Of a stretch of 64,000 nt of DNA, positions 39,304 through 50,535 are shown one piece after another. The notes under the pieces are model-generated. The model made no database searches. It was not told the DNA's origin and saw only the letters and a program-made list of their open reading frames with translations. The stretch is from Utricularia gibba (lineage: Eukaryota > Streptophyta > Magnoliopsida > Lamiales > Lentibulariaceae). The stretch is taken from assembly GCA_002189035.1 (NCBI GenBank), contig NEEC01000016.1, positions 1,426,001 through 1,490,000 of the forward strand, read 5' to 3'. Made by a program: the position numbers and the translations under genes. Position 1 is the stretch's first letter. Every line of letters begins with the position of its first letter.

Positions 39304-39666
39304 GTTTAAATCTACTTAAATCTTTGTTTTTCCCTAATTTTTTTGTCTACATCTAACTAAGACTATTTAAGATAAGAATCACTACTTATCCCTTCGGGAT
39401 ATATCCTAGTTTGATAAAGAATCAGTGTGATTAACCAACTAATGTAGTCTAATAAACAATAATCATGCACAATTTCTTTTGCCTCAAGGCATCACATACA
39501 TTTAGCCACTTATGTTGAAGTAAAATAAAATAATTTCATAACATAACATCAAAATCATGTTCATGGCGTAGCTTAACAAAGAGAAGATAAACAATAGCAC
39601 AAAATCAAAATAACAAAACGCTTAAATATTATTTTCAATGTACTCCTAGCTGGGAGTAATTTGTCT

Positions 39667-39774
39667 GATAAAGAAATTTTCAAGTTTAGGCTTAGTTCCT
39701 ACGTTCTTCTATATAGTAATGATGAAGAAATTTTCAAGTATGGACTTAGTTCCTACGTTCTTCTGTTTTGTGTT
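39667..39774. repeat. 54-bp tandem duplication
   Basis: Two adjacent 54-bp units share GAAATTTTCAAGT and CTTAGTTCCTACGTTCTTCT with a few differences. No function evident. Confidence 0.85.
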
Positions 39775-40756
39775 TTCCCCATTTTTTCTCAAGATCTCCT
39801 TCTTCATAATATTTGCGTGTTCCAAATGGTAGATCTCTTCTCTTTTCTTATCATGTCCAAAATCTGATTTTCTTGTTTGTTTGGATTTTGGTGTCCTTCA
39901 TTTCAGCTTTTATCCTCATCTTCTACCTTCTTTATTATTAACTTTCAACTCTTTGAGATTTGAATTGTTGAAAATGTATTGTATTGATCAAAGAATATTA
40001 AACAATATTATATGTTATGAACTAAAAATTTTCATTAGAATTTATTTTCAATTATTACAATGAAGTGTAAATATATTTGAAAACAATATTTTTTTTAAAA
40101 ATATGATTTCCAACATAAAGTAACACTATTTTCAAATAATATATGTTTTCTAAAGTATTATTTAAATATTTATAACAAAAATTAGTAATATTTCAAATCA
40201 TAATATACTCTTATTGTGTTTGAATAAAAATAAAATGGTATATTCATTTTTTAGTAATTTATATTCGATATATTTTTATTATTATTCATTACATTTCTTT
40301 TATATTGAATAACTATCAAATAATTTAATGATTTCATAAAAAATAAAATTAAATGAATTAATAAAAATAAAATTTTTAATATTTTTATAATTTAAAAAGA
40401 CAAAATATAATTCATAATTATTTTAGATAAAATATTATCAATTATTATTATTAGAATTTGAACGTAAAAAAATATAAAATAACTCTAAAAAGCAGAGAAG
40501 TAGAATGTCGAGATGATCTTAGTACTTATTCAAATGGATTTAAAATAAATATCAATAAAGAATCTGATAATTGTGAGACATCTGATAAAAAATATCTACT
40601 CATTTAGATTGTAGAAATAGGAGGAGCCAATATTCTTGTATATGATGAATGTCTAAATCTTGAACTTTGACATATTTGGAGATTGGTATTTAGAAGATTC
40701 TCATCATATCTCTTGTCCAACTCATCAAGCATACGTCGAGTTTGAGGATGACATCT

Positions 40757-41281
40757 TGTTAAGGGCAAAAATCGGTATGCCGGTTTAGACCGATTTTCGT
40801 GTTGCTGGTGGTGTCGTTTTCCTTGTTTATCGTCTGTTCGGTTCATTTGGATATAGCAAAGATAGACGGGGATTTTTTACGATGAAATCACCGTGAGGCG
40901 GAAAAACCACGGAACTGTCAGAGCTCGCCGAAGAAGAATGTTTACTAGATGAGGGTGACGAAGAAAAGTACAGGCTAAAAGGCTTGAAGTCCCTCCCTCT
41001 CTTGTTGCTATGATTCCTACTATTTATACGGAGGGGGTCAACTCGACCGAATCATGAACTTCACAGGTATCGGCTGCCTTTCTGCACTTGTGCTATGATC
41101 CTGCTTTTCAGACAATCACCGCCCATCCTGTCGTAACTCGATTATTCTTCAGACTGATCCATGCCGCTCTTGTCATATCTCCTGACAGGGATCGATCTGC
41201 TGTTAGGCACTATCTTATCGGAAATCTCGCCTGACAGCCTTTTTGATAAACCAACTTCCCCAACCGATTTATATCCCATCA
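40757..41281 (-). mobile_element. Solo LTR with perfect 5-bp target duplication
   Basis: Plus-strand termini TGTTAAGGGC and CCCATCA; 525 bp; flanked by CATCT at 40752-40756 and again at 41282-41286. It shares the GGAAAAACCACGG...GAGCTCGCCGAAGAAG block and a CTATTTATA box with the other copies of this gypsy LTR family. A single LTR with intact duplications and no internal region is a solo LTR. Confidence 0.9.
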
Positions 41282-41286
41282 CATCT

Positions 41287-42454
41287 TTTATTTGACTGAG
41301 TATAATCATGAGTGTGTGTAGATATTACATTTGAGGGAATGATCTGAACATATACGAGTTCATTAAGATATTTTTGCATTTTGTGTAAAGATGTCTTCAG
41401 GATCATGTACTTGTTGTATTCGATTACCACATTTCAATGACCTTGAAAAATCAAAACAAAAATGATTATGTAGGCTAATTTACGTGGAGTATGGGAAATT
41501 GGGTTACTTCGCATTGAGTTAGCATAAATAATAAGATGTGCTTCACATAAGCAAGAGTCTCATTTGATAAGCAAGACTCTTACCCACTAAATAGGATGTA
41601 TGCATTTTTTTTTTATATGGAGCAAAAGAATTTAAATGGTATCGGAGGTACATACCCCTCCTATTCTTGCACGTTCAATGATTGCGACTTACGAGAGGTT
41701 TATGGTTAGTTTTTTAGTTTTTTTCAGAATTAATTGTTTACTTATTAATTTTCCTAAAAAAAATGTATGTAAATAATTGAAAGTGTATATTATTATTTAT
41801 TTTCCTTTAAAATTATTCATTAATAATATATTACATTTTTGTTGATTTATTTAAAATATGATTTTATTTATTTATTAATTATTAAAAACCCTCATTTTAA
41901 AAAATAATGAATATAAAGTTTGGGAGATTATGGGTATTATGGATCTTCTTTATTGTTTCGATTGAATTTTATATTTTTCTTTTATTTGTAGTCTATTTAT
42001 GTAATTTAATTATATTTTTAATTTAATTAATAATTAATTCTTTATATTAATTTCAAGTAATATTTAATTTTTTTAAAAATTTGTTATGATTTTTTTTAGA
42101 TTAAAGAACACATAAACTTATACAATCTTATCAAGGTGACAGCTACTTTCTATCTCAAGTATTCTCGATAAAGTTCTAATTCTTATGAATTTATTGTGTT
42201 ATGATTATGTTTTTATGACTGATTTTTAAAAAATATGCATCTAATTTATTAATATTAATATAGTTTATGTTATAATTGTATATAACTTGATTTATTTAAT
42301 TCAATTTTTTATTTAATCTTTTATATACTTTTTGTATTTTAATTATGTTATTTTTTAAAAAAAATTTAGAAATTCAAATATTCTAATATGTTTAGTTTTA
42401 TTTTAAGTTGATAATATTTTAGTATTTGATTTGTTTTAAATGATTTGTCAATAG
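41287..42454. other. AT-rich spacer
   Basis: No exon seen. A motif AATGGTATCGGAGG near 41635 resembles a copia primer-binding site but nothing around it supports an element. Confidence 0.4.
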
Positions 42455-42464
42455 ATATTCAATA

Positions 42465-43139
42465 GAAAAATTGTCAAAATGTCATTTTTATTTTCTTCAT
42501 TTTCGATTTTAGATATTACTATTTTGTAATTCCAAAATTATTCTTAATTTTTTAGTTAGTTACAAAATAAAAAGTATTGTTTACAAAATGTTTGCAAATT
42601 TCAATTTGTAATGATATTTCACTATTAACCCACGTGCCCCTCTTTTAATTTTTACGAAAATCAATTTGAAACTCTAATTGTAAGTGAAAGTTTCGAATAT
42701 ACATCAATATTTTTCTTCGATCGCAATGGGTCTCTATAATTTTAACTTCAATCATGTTCAGGGTCGTATAACAAGGTAGATCTACTTATTTCAATCATTA
42801 TTTTTCATTTTTTACAGCTCTATTTGTGTTTGATTCTAATTGAATCTTGGCACATATTCGATTGCCTTACATGATCGAAGGTAAAATCTTAGAGATCCAT
42901 CAAGATTGAAGTGAAACTTTGATGTATATTCGAAACTTCCACATACAATTAGGATTTTAGATTGTTTTCGCAAAAATTGAAAGAGGGCATGATGGTTAAC
43001 GGTAAATTATCATTATGTAACAATAATGTCGTATTTTGTAATTAACTAAACAGTTAAGACTAATTTAGGAATTATAAAACAGTAATGTCTAAAATCGTAA
43101 ATAGATAAAACAAAAGTGACACGTTTGACAATTATTTCA
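42465..43139. mobile_element. Mutator-like non-autonomous element with long inverted repeats
   Basis: The two arms (about 42465-42765 and 42865-43139) are imperfect reverse complements over roughly 270-300 bases, for example AGTTTCGAATATACATC on the left against its complement GATGTATATTCGAAACT on the right. The target duplication is ATATTCAATA (42455-42464 and 43140-43149), ten bases and perfect. Long terminal inverted repeats plus a 9-11 bp duplication are the hallmarks of Mutator-like elements. There is no transposase inside. Confidence 0.85.
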
Positions 43140-43449
43140 ATATTCAATAATTCATTTATTTTAGATTTTATATGTCAATAGATACTTTAAATATTCTATT
43201 AGATTGTAGTTTATTGTAAATGTAGGATCAGGATATTTCGAGTCAAATTTTGAGCCGTAAAGTTTTGAACAATGTTTAAATGTTTACACTCACTAAAGTA
43301 TCATCACTATTTTTTTATATAAATTACACACAATTGAGATAACATCTATATGGTAGATTTAAATGTTTGTCTTGAATTTTTCTTCTCAAATTTTTTCATT
43401 TTCTTTAGATAATATTTCAACTTACAACAATGTTGTATCTCTTTTAAAA

Positions 43450-44460
43450 GAAAATTGTTTACCGATCTTGGATGAATTTTTTTTCATTATAAATGTATAT
43501 GTTATATTTTCAATTTATATATATAAGATGAATTGAGTATTTTCAATTTATTTTACATTTTAGGCATTCAAGTACTAGGAGAAATGAAATGAAATGTTTA
43601 TATTTGAAGTATAATTTGTCATTGAAACATTTTATAGTTGATTATAAGATTAGGTAGAATTTGACTTATAATATACTAGCAATGTTACTTAATTATAAAA
43701 TTCTTATGATTAAATTTTTTGAGAATATACATGATGTTAGTGGAGTGATTGATGAATGTTCATTTTCTATTATTGATAAACTTTTTAACTTGATTGAAAT
43801 GTTTTATTCTACCGCTAATTTGCTAAGTGATTTATATATTCCTACTACACATTTAATTCTTTAAACACGTGTTAGCATTTCTTATGTTTTTTTTTAATTT
43901 CTCCTGAAAGTTTCCATTTCATAATATAATAAGTGATATGTAAAAGAATTTTTAAAATACTATTATAAAATTTTTGAATTATATCTTGTTGTTATCATTT
44001 TAGATCCTAAATTAAAGGAAAAATGATTGAAAACTTTACTTGATATATTTGCATATTGTTTTGATACATAAAATGTATTTGTTATTGATGTTAGAAAAAT
44101 GGAGAGGGAACAAATTTTAAATATTCAATTTATGATTGCATTATATGAAATTGAGCATGGTATATTGAATATGTTTATAATAAATGTTTTTATTTCTTCA
44201 TCTTACTTTTTATGTTCTATTACTATTAATCTTATTATAGTTCTTCTTCCCAATTCTCTAGCTCACATGGACAATATACAATACTATGACCATTGTTGAA
44301 GATAATTATGATGATTCTTTTGATATACTAACATGATGGAAAAGTAATGCTATAAATTTTTCAATATTAGACAAGATGACCAAATATGTACTTACTCCTC
44401 TAGTTTTTAACCATGTCTATGGATAGTGATTTTCATGCTAGTAACAAAATGTTTTCCAAA
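43450..44460 (+). pseudogene. hAT transposase remnant
   Basis: Plus-strand fragments in the order of a hAT (RICESLEEPER-like) transposase: LFNLIEMFYSTANLLSDLY around 43780-43840, the ILDPKLK motif near 44005, and near 44335-44400 KSNAINFSILDKMTKYVLT, equivalent to the WWK.N...YP.LS.MA..IL start of the dimerisation domain. Frames are broken by many stops. No termini found. Confidence 0.65.
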
Positions 44461-44493
44461 AAAAGATCAAAACTTGTTCATAACATATTAAAG

Positions 44494-44519
44494 GTATATA
44501 TATATATATATATATATAT
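44494..44519. repeat. (TA)n microsatellite
   Basis: About twelve TA units. Confidence 0.95.
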
Positions 44520-45300
44520 TGAATGATTGGAATAATATGGCAAAGAGGAAAAATAAATTACAAGATGATGAATCAAATTCAGAAAGAGGAATATGGAAAA
44601 TACGAATAGCATGAAATAATAATTTTTTTTATTATACTTTGATTTTTATTTTTAAAGATTTGAAGATGAATAATATAGTATTAATCAGTTAAAAAAATGA
44701 AGGTAAATTAACAAAATTAGAAATATGATACTCTTTTAAAAATCTTATAAAAATATTAATTTTATAAATATTTTGATTTAATTATTAATATAATTTGATT
44801 TAAAATTCAAAATAATATTTTTTTTCAAGCTTTGAGCCAAACAACCCGTCGACCCATTAACTTGTGATCAATACACGATTTGAACGAAATTTGATTAAAA
44901 CCTGTGAAGCTGACCCATATAGGAGTCCAAATTATATGCTCGTCCATAAATTAGATCCATCGATTTGACAAACCCATCGGGCCCAACCCATACCCACCAC
45001 TATTTGAAACCTTCTGCTTGGCGAGATCTTGGCATCCAGTGAAGTTATTAGGGTTTGTTTGGTTAGAGATATTGCTAGGTATGGGATTTGATGATTATTA
45101 GGTATTTGAGAGTAATTGGTATGGGATGGAATATGTTAATGATGTGTTTGGTTAGAATAAAAAGGGATAGGATTTGTTTTAATTTTTTTTATTATTTTAT
45201 ATCAATTACAATTATACCCCTAAATAAAAAAAAAAATAAAATTCTATTTAATAATGTGTCTTCTTTATTTTTTGTCACTAGGGTTCTCCCGCTTTAGAGA

Positions 45301-46574
45301 ATGGTGCGAAGTTCTTCAAGCAATCGTCCAAGAACAGCTGTGGTGGCTGATGAAGGTCAATTTTGAGAGTTTCATTCTTGTTCTATGATTAGTATTGTAT
45401 ATAGCCCATGTTTTTAGTTGTTAGAAATGAAACAATTGATTGTTTATGAAAAAAGTTCAATTCTTTTGCTTTAACATTTGATTATTTCCATTGTTGTTGC
45501 GAAATGACACAAGTGATTTCATTGTTGTGACAAGTGATTTTTGCTGTTGTTGCTCTTTTATTCGTTTTAAAAATATGCAAGTTTGTGTAAATGGCAGCAC
45601 CTTAATTTTAATCCTATTTACTAATGCATGACTATATTAATTTGTGGTGTAGATGAGGATCATGGAAAAAGAATTTGGGTTGAGGAAGAAGAAAACGCCT
45701 TGATCCTTGCTTTCAAACAGATAATTGTAGATAAGTGGAAGTGCAATTATTCATTTAAAGCCGGATATCTTAATGTATTGGAGGATATCTTAAAGAAAAT
45801 GTTACCAAGGGCTAACATTAAGGGTAACCCCCATATTTCTTCTAAATATAAGGTTTGGAAAAGGAACTTTGGAAAGGTACATGACTTTGTTTCAAGATCT
45901 AAAAACAGCCTTGATTTAATCACACATAAGATTGATACAACTAAGGAGCATTGGGATGAGTTGTTAAAGGTACAATTTAATTGAATTTTCGATTTAACAT
46001 TATGTATACTAATTCATACAATTTTATTGTTTTCTTTTCTTTTGCATAGCATGATAAGAAAACTTATATTACTTTGAAAGATAAAGTTTTTCCCTACTAT
46101 AATGATTGGCTTGAGATCTTTGGTAAAGATCGTGCAAATGGAAGTTGTACAATAGGAGCGACTAATGAAAGATTAGAGGATATTGCTGCCTCTTCACCCA
46201 ACCTTACAAGTGAATCTGGATTTTCAGCACATATGGGTAGTGGTACTAATCTTGAAGAGTCTCCTTCAACTTATGGTGAAAGTAGTAGACCAAAGAAAAG
46301 GAAAAAAGTTGACGATATTAGTCCGTTTTGGGATAGAATGGAGGCTTTGGCGAAGAGAAACAATGACTCATTCATGAATGCGATGCAAATGTTAACAGTA
46401 GCAGAAATTGAAAGACAAAAGGCTCGTGACATAATACGTGGTATGAACATTACTAAGGTCGAAAAGATTGCAGCTTACACCAATCTTCTTAATGATTCAG
46501 CTCGTGTGTCATGCTTCATAGACTTGAATGAAGAAGATCGTGAAGATTATCTGAAAGACATTGCTTTCTATTAG
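45301..46574 (+). CDS. Harbinger ORF1: Myb/SANT-like DNA-binding protein
   Basis: In PIF/Harbinger transposition, ORF1 binds DNA and cooperates with the transposase, helping it reach the nucleus and the element ends. Three exons (45301-45355, 45653-45969, 46050-46574) with matching phases give about 298 residues and no break. The N-terminal half has the trihelix-like Myb/SANT pattern: W at IWVEEEE, W at VDKWKC, then FKAGYLNVLEDILKKMLP and ISSKYKVWKRNFGKVHDF. The middle has a basic SRPKKRKKVDD nuclear-import-like stretch, and the C-terminal part is helical. It lies inside the element's left half, running towards the transposase gene. Confidence 0.85.
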
Positions 46575-46644
46575 TTATGCTATGACTACTTTTTGTAGTA
46601 GACTGATCTTTTGTTTGGAGTTGCTATTCCCCTTGTTCTAGTTA

Positions 46645-47045
46645 ACTGCAGAATATCGAACTGCACGATTGTCATGTTTCGTAGTATTTCTGTTATGAGC
46701 CGTTGTGATTCAGAAAATGTGTTTAACATGAAAATTGTAGCCCTTCGAATGTAGTTTCCGTAGAATTTCAAAACGCTCAATTTGGATCACTATGTCAAAA
46801 TGTGTGTTTAATTTCCTATAAATTGCCGTTTGACAGCATTGGCTGCAAAATATTGAACTGCACGACTGTCATGTTTCGTAACATTTCTGTTATGATCCGT
46901 TGTGATTAAGAAAATGTGTTTAAAATGACAATTGTAGCCCTTCGAGTGTAGTTTTTTTGTAGAATTTTAAAACACTCAATTTGGATCACCACGTCATAAT
47001 TTGTGTTTAATTTCCTATAAGTTGCTGTTTGATGGCATTGGCTGC
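46645..47045. repeat. Tandem duplication of about 200 bp between the Harbinger genes
   Basis: Two adjacent copies of about 200 bases, both containing TGTCATGTTTCGTA, TTGTAGCCCTTCGA and CTCAATTTGGATCAC, and ending in a CATTGGCTGCA-type junction. They differ at a modest fraction of positions. They lie between the 3' ends of the two convergent genes. Confidence 0.85.
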
Positions 47046-47124
47046 AGACAATATAGAGTTAAAAAATTTTACATACGATAACAAGTTCATGACTTAAAAC
47101 AATATAGAGGTTCAACACTTGAAA

Positions 47125-48558
47125 CTAAACATTCAACCATTCTTCAGACATTGTAGTAGCAAGATCATCACATAAACCATTCCAAGCAGGGGTAGATTCA
47201 ACCGTATCAATGTAATCTTGACCTTCTTTATTTACCTCTTGATAATCTTCTGGGACTTTCTCGACGTATGAAATTATGGAGTAAGACACATGCGATGATC
47301 ATTCTCGTTTGTGTCTGGATGGCATAGAAGGATGGACTCCGTAGAATACCCCATCGTTTTTTTATTATTCCCCATGCTCTCTCAATTACGTTTCTTGCCT
47401 TCGCATGTCACATATTGTAATATTCCTTTTCATTTTGTGGTACTTCCATTCCAGACCCCCATTCCTTTAGATGGTAGCGTACACCACGATACGGGGTTAG
47501 AAACCCCTCACAATTAGTATATCCACAATCACCTAAATAGTAATAAACTACAAAAATAATCAACTTAGATAGTCACTCAAATTGTCACATTTTTTCAAAA
47601 ATTGCAGCTTGTTTTATGTAAAATGACTGATGTTCATCATGTAATCTGAAATTTAATCAAGTTAACAACAAAAAGAATAATTTGATCACATAAACATTCA
47701 TAACTTAATAAAAAAACAAAGATAATCAACCAGTAAATAGAATCTATAAGGTCATATACACCATGCATTAAAAGCAACAACATAAAAAAATGATATGTAG
47801 TCAAAATACTCATAAAAATAATCACATTACCTGTGCGAACACGAAAACTTAGATTCCGAGTAAGTGCATGATGTAGAACACGCCCATCCGCAGCCGAACC
47901 TTTCCAACCGACAAGTATATATATAAAGTTCATTTTCTCGTTGCAAACCCCTAAAATGTTGGTTGATATTCCACCTTTATAACTTCTATAACGCCCTTTT
48001 TCAGACTTTTTATCCGTAACATCTACAAATGTTCCATCTAAAGCCCCCAAACAATTTTTAAAATATTTGAAAGGAGTTTCCAATTATAGGTTCCGGTTTC
48101 ACTAACAAAATATCATGTAATCTCAAAATACACTGAATTACGGATTTAACATACTTGCTAATAGTCTCACTAGACCTTTTAAAGTCGAACTTAAGAACTC
48201 TCATTTTCTTGTGATGACTTAGAACACTAAGAAAAATGGCTACTTTTTCAGATACTGTAACATATTTCGATGATTTCAATCCACCACGAATAGATAATAA
48301 AACACATAAACGTTTGAAAATATCTTCGTTGATCCTAAGATTTTCAAGAGAAGCACCTCGACGATCACTAAATAAATCTCTTAAATATGTAATTTGTCTA
48401 GGAATTCTTTCTTTCATAGAGTAGGTGATTCGGGCTCTAGAATTTTGACGCAGCTTCCTAACCCAAAACCAGAAAAATGCATACTCCATTTGTAACAAAT
48501 TATTTGAATGAAACTTCAACATGAGCATTAAAAATTCAGTGAAAACATTTGGATTCAT
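47125..48558 (-). pseudogene. Harbinger DDE transposase, frame-broken
   Basis: ALP1/PIF-type transposase (DDE_Tnp_4). N-terminal part 48558 to about 48084 (RITYSMKERIPRQ, YVTVSEKVAIFL, KRSSETISKYVKSV). Catalytic part: first D in GALDGTF, then SAADGRVL. Intron at 47830-47533 (GT-AG). Second D in GDCGYTN, then LTPYRGVRYHLKEW. Third residue E in NVIERAWGIIKKRWG, then LLHNFIRRE. The C-terminal piece has TPAWNGL, ending at 47125. Breaks: a frame change around 48060-48083 between EPI and YFKNCLGALDG; an in-frame TGA at 47408-47410, where homologues have Arg in NMRHAKARN; and another frame change after HNFIRRE. The DDE triad is intact but this copy cannot make a full enzyme. Confidence 0.85.
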
Positions 48559-49587
48559 GGATAGTATAATTAATCAAACACTATGACAAAAAAATATTTC
48601 CAATTATTGAATTTAGGCATTAACTTGAAAACATGAAAATAATATCAAATTTAACATATGCTAATTTCATTGAACATTGAATTCTAATATCAAAAATTGT
48701 GCGAATCTAGGGATATTGAGCGAATTTAACCAAATTCTAAAAAAATAAACAACAAACCTGAGAGGAAATAAGGTAAATAGATCGCACGCAACTTTTCCCC
48801 AAAAGCCCAGCAAGAATCAATGATTCAATTGGCCAACTCGGAAATCTAGGTTTTTTGGGATGCTTCAATTGACCAGCGAAAAACGATGCTTCAAGTGTGA
48901 GAAGAAGGTATGTTTTATTTCAGTTTTTTTAATTAAATAGAAATTATAAAATTAAGGGTAAAATTGTAAATAAATTATAATGTATAATAAAGTTCGAGGA
49001 TTCAAGTCTTCACACCCAAATCCTATATCTTAGATATATTGAAGTAATTTTTTAAAAACCCATGGAATAAGCATAATTAATACCAAACATGAGATTTGTA
49101 GTCCAATCCTTCTAAAATAACCCCAATACCTCATACCAAACACATTCTTAAGGAACTTGCAAGTTCCGAAATTCACAGTGTTTTGCTTAGGCCAAATTAG
49201 CACCACTGGTGCCCAGCCCCTTCTTGTCATTCAACAATTAAATGCTCTTAGTAGTTGAATTCCTACAACTTTTCAACAAGAATTGTAGAAACTAATCTTG
49301 TTTGCTTTGCTTCTTTCCAAGCAATACTCAATGATGCATTGGCAGCACTGGCAGAGGAGACCATGACCGTGAAGACAGCAGCACCGACGCCAAAAAGAGC
49401 AGCCCTTCTTCCAGATTCATCAGAGTTTGAAACTTTGACCTGCTGTGCCTTGATCACTAGAAGTTTCTGTGCCTTGATCACTAGAAGTTGACCAGAAGCA
49501 GCGTAGTTACAGGCCAGAATTCTGGAGTTAAAGAATGGAGAATGAGCTTCAAAAAAATAAAAATATAAAACAGTAAATATGGATAGT

Positions 49588-49607
49588 GGGGGGGGGGGGG
49601 GGGGGGG
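49588..49607. repeat. Poly-G run of 20
   Basis: A homopolymer of 20 G, just upstream (minus sense) of the psaN pseudogene. Its length is likely uncertain in any assembly. Confidence 0.9.
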
Positions 49608-50535
49608 AATGCGGATAAGGTGAGATCGCTTCATCCCTTTGCCAAACTCTTATCCAGGAGCCGGTCTAACCTACCGGCTAACAACAAAGCACGTGTGTCT
49701 TTTGCCCCATGTCTGAATAGTAAGATTTATTTAAGTTTATCCGAATAAAAAATGATATATGTATTTAGGGCAATTTTCTTTCAAGAAGATAAAAATAATA
49801 ATATGAGTACGGTAATAGGGGTCTAGTGTCATCACCTAGCCTAGTGGCTCCCGTATCCACCAATGGCTGAATAAGCTGGTGACATGTGTGGGCCCACTAA
49901 GAGTTAGAGTATTTAAATGTATTACCATGAAAACAATTTTAAAAAAATAAATATTATTTGTACCACAAAAAATATATTTCATAATTAGAAAAAATAGCCC
50001 TAGCATATAAACGTATTTGAAAAGAATAATACATACAAGCAGACGTCGGAATAGCAGCCGCCGGCTGCCGGTCGGCCCCCAGCCAGCTTTTCTTGTCGTA
50101 TCCTTTATTTTTTTTTCTACACAAAATAAAATTGAAAATGTTAAAATTGTTTACTTTTCACCAAGCTGGGTGGATGGTGTTCCAAAGAGACAATTTCCTC
50201 ATCTCATTCACCAAAGTTTTGTTTCACGACGGTGAAATTTAGGATGTCGGATTTCGATAGCTTGGTTTTGTAGGATTAAAAGGGAAGTGATAGTAAGAAA
50301 TGCAACATGCTCGCTCCACTTGTGTTGTTGAGAAAATCAAATATAAATTTCTTGCATCTTTGATATCTTTCTCGGGAGTTCAACCCTTTATTCGTTTAGT
50401 TAATTTGATGAAAGTTTGGAAAGCTCGGCGACCGGGGGATGGGATATCGGGCATGGGTGTGATCTGAGGGGTGCGCCGGGGATTGGTATTCTGGGTTTGT
50501 GGTATGCTTCACTTTTTCTTTTGAGTGGGTGAAAG
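49608..50535. other. Spacer and probable MAPKKK promoter/leader
   Basis: No gene recognised in the first 600 bases. The 250 or so bases before 50536 are the likely leader of the kinase gene on the plus strand. Confidence 0.4.

Larger units (their letters stand above)
38716..40756. other. AT-rich spacer with a few repeat fragments
   Basis: Holds the copia gag fragment and the 54-bp duplication listed separately. A minus-strand open stretch at 40604-40740 (LDELDKRYDENLLNTNLQ) stops being open at the solo LTR insertion point and is unassigned; it could be a retrotransposon gag piece. Confidence 0.4.
45051..49147. mobile_element. Full-length PIF/Harbinger DNA transposon
   Basis: The element starts GGGTTTGTTTGGTTAG and ends with the imperfect reverse complement of that (CATACCAAACACATTC). 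It is flanked by TTA on both sides (45048-45050 and 49148-49150), the superfamily's 3-bp duplication. It is 4097 bp and carries both genes typical of PIF/Harbinger: a Myb/SANT-like ORF1 (plus) and a DDE transposase (minus), convergently arranged. GTTTGGTTAGA recurs inside the left end (about 45056 and 45149) as a subterminal repeat. Confidence 0.92.
45011..49540 (-). pseudogene. psaN: psaN (photosystem I subunit N) pseudogene split by a Harbinger element
   Basis: PsaN is a nuclear-encoded thylakoid-lumen subunit of photosystem I. Minus-strand pieces: transit and lumen-targeting region 49540-49297 (ILACNYAASG, QQVKVSNSDESGRRAALF with the twin Arg, a hydrophobic stretch to SSASANA, then LERSKANK); second exon start at about 49238 (LNDKKGLGTSGANLA, then in another frame TVNFGTCKF); after the 4.1-kb insertion, NNFTGCQDLAKQK at 45050-45011, followed by a GT. 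Known PsaN has ...NFARAYTVQFGTCKFPENFTGCQDL... across this point. Extra lesions: the first intron lacks GT at its donor (AT at 49296-49295), frame shifts in exon 2, and a 24-bp duplication that doubles LLVIKAQ. The last exon is not seen. Expression as PsaN is not possible. Confidence 0.85.

Noticed and set aside
41630-41650. Copia primer-binding site
   Set aside because: A short resemblance to TGGTATCAGAG only; no LTR end or gag nearby.
42465-43139. A miRNA precursor gene
   Set aside because: The hairpin is long and near-symmetrical and flanked by a perfect 10-bp duplication, so a transposon explains it better; small RNA output is only a possibility.
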